A DNA stretch of 64,000 bases from NCBI GenBank assembly GCA_047495785.1, contig JBLDXI010000013.1, positions 248,001-312,000 of the forward strand, written 5' to 3'. Below are positions 48,485 to 60,226 of this stretch, one piece after another. Each line of letters starts with the position of its first letter. Within the stretch, counting starts at the first letter, position 1. A model generated the notes under the pieces. The model saw only the letters and a program-made list of their open reading frames with translations. It made no database searches and was not told the DNA's origin. This DNA comes from Lepidodermella squamata. Its lineage: Eukaryota; Gastrotricha. Made by a program: the position numbers and the translations under genes.

Positions 48485-49959
48485 ATGGCTGAAGTCTCAT
48501 TTAGCAAAGTTGTATCATGCTCGAGTGAGGAAAGTGGCCATGGGGCTGCAAATCTTCTTAAACCAAGTGTTGCATCTGGCAAATGGCGGGGAAAGGCCGG
48601 CGAAAAGAGTGTTAGCGTCGTCTTACAACTCGAGCGCCCCGTTATTATTGGACAAATTGATATAGGTAACAATTTTTCCGCCTTTGTTGAAGGTAGGCCG
48701 CTGCATTTAGAATAATTATCTGAAATAAGTTTCTCCCTATATCGATCAGTATTGGTAGGGAAATCAGCCACATCTGTCAGCGATTTTACAGTTATTGTGC
48801 CATCGTCGTCTTTCATGAGCCCTGCTGAATGTAAATTGCAACAAGGAGGAAACAGCTGCCGCGTTAGAATGTTTGATGCTGAAAAGCTTGCTAAGTCTGC
48901 TTGTGGAGATTCTTGGGATCTGGTGAAAATTGTTTGCACCCAGCCATTCAACAAAACAATTCCTTTCGGAATATCATTTATTAAAATATTTGCGAAAATG
49001 ACGGATCAATCAGCCGCCAAAATCGACGCGCCTCCCACCGTCTCGGCTCTAGCCCTTCCTACTATTATACAAAAATCCGATGATAGCAAGAAAGGAATTC
49101 AAGCTTCTGATAGCGCAGCACCTTCCAGGCCTGCTATCGACGTATCGGAAGTAAAGCGTCCTTCAAAGCGGGCATCGTCACCTATCAGTCAAAATCCTGA
49201 ACCGAAAAGATCAAAAGAGGAGAAAAGTTCTGATGTTGGCAGCAAACCTCTTTTGTCTGGTGTCGTTTTCGTCCTAAGTGGGTTTCAAAACCCGGAACGA
49301 GGAATCTTGCGAAATAAAGCGATCGATCTGGGTGCAAAATATGAAGCAGACTGGACACAGTCAAGTACGCATCTAATTTGTGCATTTGCGAACACTCCCA
49401 AGTTCAACCAAGTTCTTGGAAAGGGAAAGATAGTTTCAAAGAAGTGGATAGAAGATTGCCACTCTAAAAATGCGCTTCTCGATTGGCGGAAGTATGACAT
49501 GACTCAAAGTTTGACTGATTGACTTGGAAACTCCGAAGCCTTAAATAATTATAAATTTCAGAGAAATCTACCGGGGATACCATTGACGATGCTCCGGCCA
49601 ATCAGGAAAAAAACGACAAGAAGACTTCGAAGACTAAAAGAGAACCGCATGACGCCGAGAATACAATTAAGGACTTGAATGACGATTTGCCTGATATTTT
49701 TAAATCGAAACGATTTTTTCTTGATTCATCGATTGACAAACCGAGCGCTGCGAAAATTGACCGCTTAATAGTTGCTTACGGTGGTTCTGTGAGTGGCAAG
49801 TTGTCATCAGCCACTGATTATATAGTTGCAAATGACGGGGCTGATGTTGATAGTTACGAGCTCAACCACCCCGAAATTCCCATCGTTCGACCGGATTGGA
49901 TCAAATCTTGTCAACGAAAACAGAAAATGCTACCTATTGATCAATTTATTCTTTCCTAG
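48485..49959 (+). CDS. XRCC1: XRCC1, single-strand-break repair scaffold
   Basis: Nuclear scaffold that holds polymerase beta, ligase III and PARP1 at DNA nicks. Exons: 48485-48692, 48750-49508, 49562-49959; 454 residues, human 633. The N-terminal domain (1-150) has the family words [71 protein letters not shown]. After a Ser/Lys-rich linker comes BRCT1 (about 235-320: [43 protein letters not shown]). The spacer to BRCT2 (about 362-454: [34 protein letters not shown]) is only about 40 residues, much shorter than in vertebrates. The first Met was chosen because [14 protein letters not shown] matches the family start. NIFK follows after 82 bases. Confidence 0.95.
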
Positions 49960-50041
49960 TGTTTTCAGTTTCTTTCATTTGTACTGTTCTTATGAAACTT
50001 GCAGTGTTATCTTTCTATTCGATGTAATTAGGTTTATTAAT

Positions 50042-50949
50042 ATGGCTGTTGAAGGTAGAGGCGTCTTATACATCGGTCATTTGCCGGGGGGCTTTGAGGA
50101 GAAGCAGCTAAAGGAGTATTTTTCGCAATTTGGCTCTGTCACACGGTTGAAGCTTTCAAGGAGCAAAAAGGTAAAAATTTCTGTGATTAATCAACTGTTT
50201 TTTATTCTTTGGCGGAATTGCAGACTGGGAATCCGAAGGGTTATGCATTCGTCGAGTTTTTGTCCAGTGATGTCGCTGAAATCGCCGCCGAATCTATGCA
50301 TGGCTACCTCATGTTTAACAAAGTCTTAAGATGTAAATTGCTTGTTGCGAATCCAATTCCTATTTGATTATTATGTTTCTTCAGGCAAAGTTGTACCCCC
50401 AGAGAAGATTCATCCGTCAATTTTTTCTGGTTGTAGACGTCGCTTTAGACCTACAACCAGCTGGAAGCGATCTGTCGCCGATGTGAATAAAGAGCGAGAT
50501 GAGACAGCCGTCGTGAAAAGTAATCTTAATGCCCATTATTTCTTATTATAAACTGAAAATTCTCAGCTGCGCGCCGTACTTCATCGCGATTGGGGTCTCA
50601 GCTTCGCAAGTTAAGAGCTTTGGGTCTGAATCCGGCGTCTCCTTTCATCAACAAGGTATTGAATTTGCATTGAAAATGAAGAAACTGATATGACTGAATT
50701 ATCTTCTAGCCAGAGAGAAAGTCTTCCTCGGTGACAGAAAAACCTCAGCTGAAACAAAATACTGAATCTGCTATTGTCAGCAATAAGAAATCGGTGAATG
50801 TTCAGTCAAAGAAGAAGACACCATCAGAAGAACAGTTGCAGCCGGTGAAGGATGTCGGAAAACTATCGAAGGCACCGAAGGCCGCTGTCGCTGTTGCGGC
50901 CAAGAAATCTGTTAAGCAGCTGGCAAAGGGAAAGCCGAAGAAAAATTAA
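50042..50949 (+). CDS. NIFK: NIFK (MKI67 FHA-domain-interacting nucleolar protein)
   Basis: Nucleolar RRM protein for pre-60S ribosome assembly (yeast Nop15 is the relative). Exons: 50042-50170, 50224-50332, 50385-50519, 50567-50655, 50710-50949; 233 residues. RRM at about 8-85: [59 protein letters not shown]. The conserved [12 protein letters not shown] follows (human MPPEKVHKELF), then a basic region and a long Lys/Ala-rich tail. The human protein has 293 residues and a phosphopeptide that binds Ki-67; I do not see that peptide. AATAAA near 51014 fits as the poly(A) signal. An acceptor-like GTAATTAG ends 10 bases before the ATG. Confidence 0.92.
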
Positions 50950-52518
50950 TGATTGTTGACGATTTTTGAAAATTCCGCTCAACTTCAAAATTAATGTCCA
51001 GAAATGTAACGCAATAAAATGATTCGAAATTCCCATGTTGTTGTAACAAAGCCTTATTTCTTTTTCCGCAAATTCTATGATTGGCTTTCAGCTCATGGGC
51101 AGGAACAGGCAATGACTCTCGCTCAGATTTAATTCTTGGGTTCCCCCTAAAAAAGGCGCCTGTCTAATGAATCGTCCTAAATAATTGATCAATAGGTATG
51201 TGAGGTATAGGGTGCTGAATTGAAAATTATTACCGTAAATACCGAATTATAAGACATTTAATGGCCTCTGAAATTCATCTGCCTTCGCACTTTGCGTGGC
51301 ACCGTCAGTCCATCGCAAGCTGCACGGAACCACAGCTTACGTTCTTTATGCATATGCGTACGCCAATCTCCCTGCATTCTTGTCAAACTCGTGCACTACC
51401 CGCGTCGTGACCATAGCGGCGTAGACATCGTTATGCTAGTGGCTGAGTAAAATAGTTGAAAGGGAGCCTTGTCGAGTGACCAATAGTGTTATAACATTGG
51501 GTTATGTTATTGAATATACGCCACCTCAGAACACTTTCAGCTTCTTCCTTTTCGAGAAATTGTCCGCATTAAACATGGGCATATTATTTTATCCTTAAAA
51601 ATCTTCAATTGATTAGGTATGCGAAATCAGGGCCTAGCCTAACGTATGCAACTTAATGGCTTTTGGCGTAATTGTTAGATATATTATTAACTATAGCATA
51701 TTTTCAGGTTTTAAAAGTAGGAACAATATCTATGATACTTATAGGTATTTGATATTTAATATTGTCCACTAGCTTGATAATATCGCATTAGCGAACGGTT
51801 GATAATTTACTTGAGACACATCTACTAACTGCTAACAAACACGCTCGGTTTGCGTTGAAAAATGCGATTGTGTTGCCATTTACTTAAAGTCAGACGACAT
51901 CAAGTCGTTTGAAAAGCCCGGACAGGTCCATGCCATTCTGAGGAACGGAATACTTCGCGCTTCTGTATTTACACGACGCCGAATTTAACAAAGACGTGGT
52001 ATATATAAGAAAATGAATAGATAGCAATTCCGCGGTGCTAAAAAGAGATCACACTTGCTAAGAATATTTTGTTTACATTGTGAGAAAGTGATGGATTCGC
52101 TAGAAGTATAATTAAATTACAGCTGAAATGGATAACATATAACAGCATCGCTTTCCCACCAGCGGCAGCTTCCTAAGCTTTGTCTAAGCGTAAGCTGTTA
52201 CGTAGCTTTACCTTGAAACTTGTTTAATTCAAGATGCTACGTCGGATGTAACGCCGAGTTGTTATACACCTTCTGGGCTTCGCCCTCTTTGGGCAAAGTT
52301 GCACACCAATGAATTCTCTATTCCCTAGTCAGCATCGCTGACAGGAGGCGCAATTCTGCTCAAATAAATAAATAGTTACCTAAGCCTATTTCCGAATTAT
52401 ATAGCTTTCCATGAATCCATACAACAAGTTTCAGTTTAGAAAACACCTTGCATGAAAGTTCAACTTTTTGTCTTTCTATCTTTTTCTCTAAATTTTATTC
52501 TATAGACTCATCAGTAAC
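50950..52518. other. Intergenic stretch
   Basis: 3' UTR of NIFK at the left (AATAAA near 51014). No gene recognised in the rest. A small hairpin-rich patch sits near 52270-52310 (GGGCTTCGCCC). Confidence 0.45.
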
Positions 52519-53412
52519 ATGTATTTTTCAGTATTTTTGTTGGCAGTCTTCATCAACTACAGCGCATGTCAGTATCCGAATTACTATAACGGGCCGAGCG
52601 CATACGGAGCTCAGCCCACATACGGAGGAAGATTCAATGGCGCAGCACCTTACAACCCGCAGCAACAAGCAGGTCGGCGTCAGCAATATCCAGATACAAG
52701 ATACAGCGGAGCTAACAACGGGGATGTAGATCAAGGCGGCTACGGCAACTATGATTCGAATAGATTCGGAGGTGGTGACACTGGCGGGTACAGAGCACCG
52801 GCGGGAGTAGATCCTACAGGGCGCTACAACAGGGGAGGTGACCCGAACATGGGTTACAGAGGATACCAACCGGTAAACAACCAATATGATTCCGGAATAT
52901 ACCCAGACTATCCTGACGGTGAAGCAGCCCAATCGTGGCAGCCTCAGCAACAACAGCGGCAGCAACCTCAGCGTCAACCAGCGAGAGTTACTACGACGGT
53001 AAAATACATAAATACAGTAAAATTATGACGCATCTTAATCCGTTTCTCGTTCAGACTAAAGAGCCTGAACTTGATCCTTTGTCACCATTGATGGTTCAGA
53101 TGTTGAATAAGTAAGCCTCGCCATGGATTATTGTTTGCCCTGACCTTCTTCCAGTATTTTGAAAGGTAATGAAAGTAGCGCGAACGGCGGAAGGGGCGGC
53201 CAAAGGCAGCCTTCGCAACGAGTTCCTCCTGAGCAAGATCCTCAGATGATGTACCCGGGATACAGGCCTGCTGGACAGGCTGAACCTTACGATCCGTCTT
53301 TTTCGATGTCACCTTTCTTTGGCATGCCTTCGCCTTACCAACAGCAACAACCGCCGCAGTTTCAGCAACAATTCCAACCGCAGCCTCAGCTCCAACAGCA
53401 ACAGATTCCACT

Positions 53413-53470
<58 letters not shown>

Positions 53471-53851
53471 AGGCAGCAACAGCCTTGGCAGCAGCAGCCT
53501 GCGCAACCCTCGCAACAAATACCGCCCTCATCAGTCGCAAGGCAGAGCGAGCCAGTAGTTCCCACCAGCAGGACAAACAACACTGTCCAAGCAGCTCAGG
53601 AGGCACCTTTACTTTCACTCGCAGAGCCACCACAACGCGCGAACGGCGTTTGGCTTCCTGGTAAAAATTTGATCGAGAAAATGTCACTGTGAAATCACTT
53701 CTTTTATTATTTAGGTATTCAACCATCGTTACCCTTCGTGAATCTTGGCGCATCTCCTTTTTCTAACGTTTTCCCAAGTGGACATGCCTCTCAACCAGTC
53801 GCTGAAACCGAACAATCGGATAATGGAAACATGGGTAGAAAGAGGAAATAA
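52519..53851 (+). CDS. Secreted Gln/Pro/Tyr/Gly-rich protein with polyglutamine run
   Basis: Family not recognised. Exons: 52519-52998, 53055-53110, 53155-53660, 53715-53851; 392 residues, frame kept at all junctions. The N-terminus MYFSVFLLAVFINYSACQYP is a clear signal peptide with cleavage likely after SAC. The mature protein starts with a Tyr/Gly/Asn/Pro-rich part containing many YGG and NY pairs, then Gln-rich stretches. One of these is an uninterrupted run of 19 Gln coded by alternating CAG and CAA. It ends with a basic GRKRK. Composition resembles structural or matrix proteins (cuticle, egg coat, adhesive), but this is inference. The neighbour on the opposite strand is also a secreted Q/P-rich protein. 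Confidence 0.75.
53414..53470 (+). repeat. (CAGCAA)n hexanucleotide run coding polyglutamine
   Basis: 57 bases of perfectly alternating CAG and CAA codons (19 Gln) within the secreted Gln-rich protein. Likely length-polymorphic. Confidence 0.9.
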
Positions 53852-54524
53852 CCGTTATCAGTCACTTTGCTAGTGCCAGACATATCAGCTGTGAATAATT
53901 TAAACCAAGTTAACCTCTTGGCAATCTATCTATTACCAAAAGGAATTGTAAAAGAGCCACGCTCCTTGTTGCAAACTAAAAGTTAATGCAAATGAAAAAG
54001 CGTACGATTTGAAAAGCTTGAATAAAATCCGATGATGTTTTAAATAAATGTCAAATAAACCATTCGTTTGATACTCCCCAACGGATATTTTATTCATAAT
54101 TTTAGTAGCAAAATTATAGTTATTTCCATGAACGTTAAACCCTAACTTTGAAGTTCGCGTCCTTTCAGGATGTTTCATCAGGACATCGTTTACAGCCAAA
54201 AAATTTGGACAGCAAAGCATTTAGCAACAACAAGGGCATGATCATTAAATGGCTGACATAATTGGAAATTCGTGATGAAACAACAGAGCAATGCAACAGA
54301 GGCTAACTTTTACCATAGTCTCTTGCAGAATCCGTATTTAAAAATCAAAACACCGGTCGACAAGCTATTTGTTCTCGCTTCAAGAGACGCCGTTCGCAGC
54401 CTTAAAAAAAAAACAAAAATGAGTTATGAAGCTCCCAGAAATGATTGCGAACTTTAAATTGCGAAAAATGAGCGAAAAGTAATTGACAGTACATATAAGC
54501 TAACTGCAACGTATGATACCTACC
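53852..54524. other. Convergent intergenic region between the two Q/P-rich genes
   Basis: No exon recognised; 3' UTRs expected from both sides. Confidence 0.45.
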
Positions 54525-57511
54525 TTAACCAACGACTTGACGCGGGGGCGAGCGTCCCCCAGGAGCAGCAGGCTTTTTGCTCGGCAAACGTGAAGGTGCT
54601 TGAGGTCTTGGAGGCCCACGGCCGTTTGCCGCTGCTGGTAGTCGACGTGGTCCAGATGATTCCGGAACACCTCCAAGTCTTACCGGTCCATCGTTATTAG
54701 ATGGCCTACGTCCACCCGCCGTCCCAACACGTGCCGGAGAGGCGTTGTGAACTTCGTGCCCGCCGGCAACTTGAACCGTGTATGGTACACCAGGAGCGTG
54801 CTTATCTCCCTCTCCAGCAGGAGGAGGAACAAAATCTTGTTGTTGATGATGCCTGTGAGGCGGAACAGGTGGCCTCCGAGGAATGTGAGGAGATGGATGC
54901 ACCGGCGATGGTGCGTATTGAGCAGGTGGAGGAGGCTGTTGTTGACCGCCGGTGTGAGAGTATCCGTGAGCTGGAAAGTGGTTCGGAGGACTTGGGGCGT
55001 AGAGAGGAGGCTGCGGCCCGGGGCCATGCGGCGGCATACCTTGATACTGCCTCGGAATGTTTGGAGGTTGGGAAAGTTGCATCGGCTGATGTTGCAACCC
55101 AAATGGTGAAAATTGTTGGTTATGTTGAGTTTGCGGCATATGTTGTAGTTGATGTGTGTTTGGACCTGAACCCAGCGGAGAACCTGAGGAAAACGGATAG
55201 GACTGATAAACCTGGTTTTGTTGGAAACTCATAGGCTGGTTCATCGCCTGCATTGGTGCCATTTGCATACTTTGAGAGCTCTGTTGAGGGTAGTGGGCAC
55301 TTGAATGCGGGAAAAATCCTGAAGGCATATAAGCTCCTGGCGCTCCATTCATGGATATTCCCATTTGCCCGTCTGCTGCCAAGTGACCATTGGGCTGGAA
55401 AGCTTGATTTCCGGGAAAAGATGGGCCCATAAGGCCCGGCTGCTGATGAGCAATAACCTGGCTTGAGGGGTGAAACTGATTGTTTGAATTGAGCTGGGGA
55501 GAATTATTGAGCGCTAGCGGTTGCCTAAAATAATGTTGGCTTTCCGGATTTGAGTTATATTGATGCTGTTGCTGAATTGGTGGCTGAAGATTTTGCTGAT
55601 TTCGGAACTGGTCCTGATTAAGGGGAAATTGTTGCGTTGGGGAATATTGCAACGATGGGTTGAATTGCTGGCTTTGCAAAGCCATCTGATGTGGAAGCAT
55701 ACTCGACACAAAGCTTTGACTGCTAGGTTGAGGAGGCTGCAGATAGGAAAATTATAAGTAAACAATAGAAAATTACGCTTTTTAGAGCTTACTTGGCCAA
55801 TTTTTTGAGTTTGCTGTTGGTCAATTTGATATGGCACAGCATTTGATGGCAACTGGAGATACGCTTGGGACGGCGGTTGAGCAGGCATCTGAGGAGAATT
55901 TTGCTGATTAGAGGGTTCAAATCCTAGTGGCCTAAAGTTTTGATCTTGACTTGCGACTTTGCTTGATTGCTGATTAGGCGAAGTCTCATGAGATCTTTGC
56001 AGCTGCTCCTGTATCTTTTGAAAGAACACTCTGGGGTCACTCATGTTCAAATAGGAATCAGTCGACTGAGTTTCTAATTTTCGATTTGATGAGGATTTCT
56101 CCATCTCATCCACTGACGGCATCTGTATGACAACTATTCGATCCTGTGGCCGAGAAACCTTAGCTGCTTTGTGCGAATTTCCCCCACGCCGGTCTGGCTC
56201 CTGTGACCTCCGAGCATCAATAGCTGCCTGTATAGCCGTTTTCACGTAATCCGGCTCCATCTGATCACTTGGCAGAGCCTCATCTGTTTCTTGCTCCTGC
56301 TCTTTCGCAAAAATGTCTGGTCTGTCTCGTACTTCAGAGAAATCGCTTGGAGGCTCTAAGTAGGCCCTGAACGGCTGCGATTGATCGGCCAGAGTAGCCG
56401 ATGTTATTCCGTTTGTCGTAGTCTCGGGTGGTGGCCATAATCGTACTACGTTGGACGGAATTCGGTTTTGCATGCCCATCGTTTCGCGCAGTTGATTCGA
56501 AGGTTGTGGACGACTTTTACGATTTGCTTTCTTTGTCAATGGCTGACTGATTGATGGCAGCTGACTGAATGGCCCGTATTCTAAACGCTGTCGACGAAAA
56601 TCCGAAGATTCGGCCGGTGGAGAGTAATTGTATTGTAAGTATCCTGGAGCCATCCCAGTCAGGTCAATGGATATTGGGGGAAGCGTAGCTATATTTTGTA
56701 ATGTTGTCGTGTGTGTAGCCTGGTTATCCGTTGTCGTAGTAACAGTCGTAACAGTTGAATAAGACGAAGTCGTAGTAGAAGAAGCCGTCTCAAAGGCTTT
56801 CGGGCCGACTTTATTTCTTGCGATTAGCATTTTCAAAAAATCCAACAAATGCAGCCTGTTGGATGACCTGTTTGCGCTGACGAGCCCAGAACGGAAGCCG
56901 TGTTTGTTGTCTTGAGGTGCAGTAGTAAATGAGTATTTGCCGGTTGACTTGCGCTGCTCATTACTCTCTTTCTGGAAAGCGTACTGGCCGAAGAGTTCTT
57001 CATGATTAGGCCCAGGTTTTTCATCAATTTTATTGCGATTGAGCTTCTCTCGTTCTTCAGTTGTTATCTCAGAGAATCGATTATTGATACCGCCAGGATG
57101 TTGGTTATTCGACGGTCGCCTTCGATGTTTATTTTGTTTTCCACGTTGTCTTGCTCGAAACTTGCTCGAACCCAAGACCGATGAAATAGTTGAGCTTTTA
57201 CGCAATGACTCAGCATGTGATGCGATATTTTCAGGCGTAGTGAATTTGTAATCCGTGCGGTGAGTTGGATCCTTCATTATCGATCGCGATTTCAGAACGA
57301 CCAATCGGTTTTTTGAATTTCCCAATTGCAAGCTTGGAGCGTTGATGTTTCTTTGTTCCATTAAGAATTCATTTAGAATTCTAGGATCAGGAGACGTATG
57401 GTCAAAGCCTGCAACTCCATCCAGAAAAGCTGCCAAGCCGAATACAGCCAACAATAAAAGGCAATACCATTTTATATTGTAACAGTTGCAGTAGCGATTT
57501 TCGCGGCACAT
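54525..57511 (-). CDS. Large secreted or membrane-tethered Gln/Pro/Ser-rich protein
   Basis: Family not recognised. Two exons (minus): 57511-55793 and 55736-54525; 976 residues, phase 0 junction. Near the N-terminus is a hydrophobic run, YCLLLLAVFGLAAFLDGVAG, behind a Cys-rich stretch (CRENRYCNCYN). This is a signal peptide or signal anchor. The first half is polar, basic and Ser/Thr-rich with a short Thr run (VTTVTTTT). The second half is Gln/Asn/Pro-rich with repeated HPQ-, PSQ- and MQ-type words, then Pro/His-rich. The final 80 residues are Gly/Pro/Arg-rich (GGRRPSNNDGPVRL, APGGRSPPRQVVG). No catalytic motif is visible. Its make-up suggests an extracellular matrix, cuticle or condensate-forming protein; the role is unknown. 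Confidence 0.75.
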
Positions 57512-58748
57512 GTCATTAGCTAAATAATCATTTGTGCGCCAGAACTTTCGCTCTGTTAAAGTCTATTAACAGCCTATATTGAAAGGAAAAATAAAAGGTA
57601 AATAGTCAATATATTGTCAATTGTCATGCACTTTAGCAGGCGTGCGGCGTTCCCGTACTTGGTGTCTCGAAATTTAATGAGATCTTCGAAGCCGGGCGCA
57701 TTCGTCTCACCATGTCGCGCTATATACAATGGCTATGCAGTTGGTGATGTGCCTGGGAACTAAGTTGTGAACGCAGAAATTAGGCGGAATTTGAGGCGCG
57801 ACAAGCTTGTCATGTTTTTATCCACAGGCTGTAGTGATAAAAATGATCGCTTTTGGTTCCATAACCGGAAAACTTCGATAGCCAACTACACTGTAGCCAA
57901 CTCCAGTAGCCGCAGCCGGCGCTTTGGTGACTATGCCATTCTTAGATGGCCCGCTGACGCATTGCTCGACAAAGACTAACTGCGTATGATAGACTCAAAA
58001 CACAGTTTTAGAAAGGATTAGATGTTTTTGCGACTTGACGCACCGGCTTTCTCAATTTTTAGTTCCTAAGCGGTGCCTCAAGATAAATGAAAGGTATCAT
58101 GATTGTTGTGTCAAATTTTGAGGTGCCTCTCAAAAGAGCGCGTGTAATCACAACAAATTCAAGCGTCATTTTATTGTCCTATACTCATGTGCAATATGCA
58201 TTTCTACCATTTGAATATCAAATTTTAATAACATCCAACAACTTCCGTCGCCTAGAAAGATGATCCAATAAAATGGAAACAAATAACATTTTGTGTTCAG
58301 TCGCTATTTTGTAAAAACACTCTCAAATAGCGAAGGAAATAAAAGAACTCATTGTCATCTCTGAGCACATACCTATTCATTTATTCGTATTTTAGATTAG
58401 CTGTAATAAAAGTTCATATTTATATGTAATTAATTACGACGCGCATAGCTCCTTCCTAACTTAGGCATCAGACTGCCCCCGCAATTGACAATTTCGTTTC
58501 CAGCAACGCCATGATATAAGGTCGGAATTGAAAATTGGTTCGATTTATTTATTAATTAGCTTCGCAAAGGTAGCTGTGGTTTTTATTTATTGTTTATCGA
58601 GCACGCACGACTTGTAAGTGATACAGAAACTTGCTGTTAAGCAAATGAGCAATGAGCAATTATTATTTCATAACCAAACATGTATCGCATCATAATTTTA
58701 GTGGTATCGATACCTTGCAAGTTGAAGCAGAGTAGTACACAGTCAATG
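57512..58748. other. Intergenic stretch
   Basis: Between the start of the Q/P-rich gene and the stop of PIH1D2, both minus. A 70-codon plus frame at 57767-57979 has no motif support. Nothing else seen. Confidence 0.45.
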
Positions 58749-59965
58749 TCAGTCGCTTAATCGTTTAACTGTTATTTGTAACGTCCGAGTTTTTTTGTTA
58801 TATTTTGCTCCCGCTCCAGTCTCATTGACTTTGAAGGGAAGCACCAGCTGAACATTTTTAGTGCTACTGCCGCTGCCGATGACGACAATGGTGACTGAAT
58901 TCGGATGTTTTACGATGCAATCTTGAAGCTTTATTTCGCCCCAGGGTAGAGGAAAGCGAGCAGTGATTATAGAATTCTGAGAGCCGCTGTTTTCGAACGA
59001 CACAGCTACATCCGATGACGGCATTGAAGCATCTGTGAACAGAAAATTATAAACACGTTGAAATCCAAAGCAGTGAAAATTCTACCGATCGAGTCAGAGA
59101 GAACTTCAATCAGAGCGTCCTTGCTTTGAGATCTAGGGTTGGCAGCCCTCGTAAGAATTTCCGGTTCGAGGTTGAAACTATTCGCAATCTAATAAGCTTG
59201 CAATACGAGTAAAAATTATTAGTTAATAAATAGAAAATAGAACTAACATGTTCGTCTTTATCCGCCATTCCAAGTTTCTGAAATAAGGCCGGGGCATTCA
59301 TTAGCACCTGCTGGTCAAAAGCAGTCTGTTGGCTTATCCCCGGAAAAGTTTTTTCAGTCAGATCGGCATAATCACCGACAAAATCTTTTCCTAATTGAAA
59401 GCATGGTCAGTAATTTGTCCATATAGAACCTGATCTATTACCTGTCTCTAACTTGGCAGGCCGATCCAGTACTATGTTTCCATTCTGGCTCTCCACGACA
59501 TCCAAAATCAACTCAATTAATTCAGCTTTGCCTGCAAATCGCTCTGGACTGCCGAGAGAACTCGGATTAAGCGCAACAAGAGAAATATATGCTTTGCTAT
59601 CCGCGCAGCCGAGCGGTATACCGTCATTTTCTATCAATTTACCACCAGTGACTGGCATTGGTTCGTCGACTCTTGCTTGAATAGGAACTCGTTCCCAAGA
59701 GCATACATTTACAAAAACTGGAATTTTTCTAGAGTATAATAGAGAATAGTTTTAGAGTAATAAAATTGCAGCATACTACGTGAACTTACGATGCCAAAAT
59801 TGTCGTCCTCAAGCAACAAAACTTCGCAGGTTTGGCACAGAATTGTTTGGCTTCGTTCATTTGCTTCTCGACAAAGGCGCGGTAATTTTCTGGATCTGAC
59901 TCAGCCATTTCATCGAGCATCTTCCATATTTGATTAGCTTTACTTGCATAATCAATATTCGTCAT
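58749..59965 (-). CDS. PIH1D2: PIH1 domain-containing protein 2
   Basis: HSP90/R2TP co-chaperone family; PIH1D2 and its relatives help pre-assemble axonemal dyneins and other complexes in the cytoplasm. Exons (minus): 59965-59790, 59728-59442, 59390-59248, 59188-59086, 59032-58749; 330 residues, human 315. The N-terminal QIWKMLDEMAESDPENYRAF corresponds to QFWNLLDDLAQSDPEGYEKF of human PIH1D2. The PIH1 N domain (about 60-165) has KIPVFVNVCSWERVP, VTGGKLIENDGIPLG and ISLVALNPSSLG. The C-terminal CS-like beta-sandwich (about 245-330) ends with LPFKVNETGAGAKYNKKT and LQITVKRL. All four introns keep frame. PIH1D1 is a less likely alternative. Confidence 0.9.
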
Positions 59966-60226
59966 TTCTATCAAGACGCGTAAACCTAAACCTCAAAATT
60001 CAAGTAGGTAAACATTCAAAAACCTATTAGAAATGACACGAATTGCAATATTAATTCGAGGTTTATTAGCGATACTGTTCAATACAATCAACGCTTTTAA
60101 CCTAAGTAAGGCGTTCAGTAGGCAAGGAAAATAATCAAGATGATTTCACCTGGTAATAACGCAGCTCTAAGGATTAAGCGAAAATTAAAAAGCTACGTCC
60201 TGATTAGAAATCCTATAACCAGAGAA

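Noticed and set aside
53082-53753. Minus-strand 223-codon frame with Ala-Val repeats, and a Leu-run frame at 53309-53518
   Set aside because: Both are read-outs of the complementary strand of the CAG/CAA run in the secreted Gln-rich gene.
54701-55234. Plus-strand frame of 177 codons, Glu/Arg-rich
   Set aside because: Antisense shadow of the Pro/Gln/His-rich second exon of the 54525-57511 gene.
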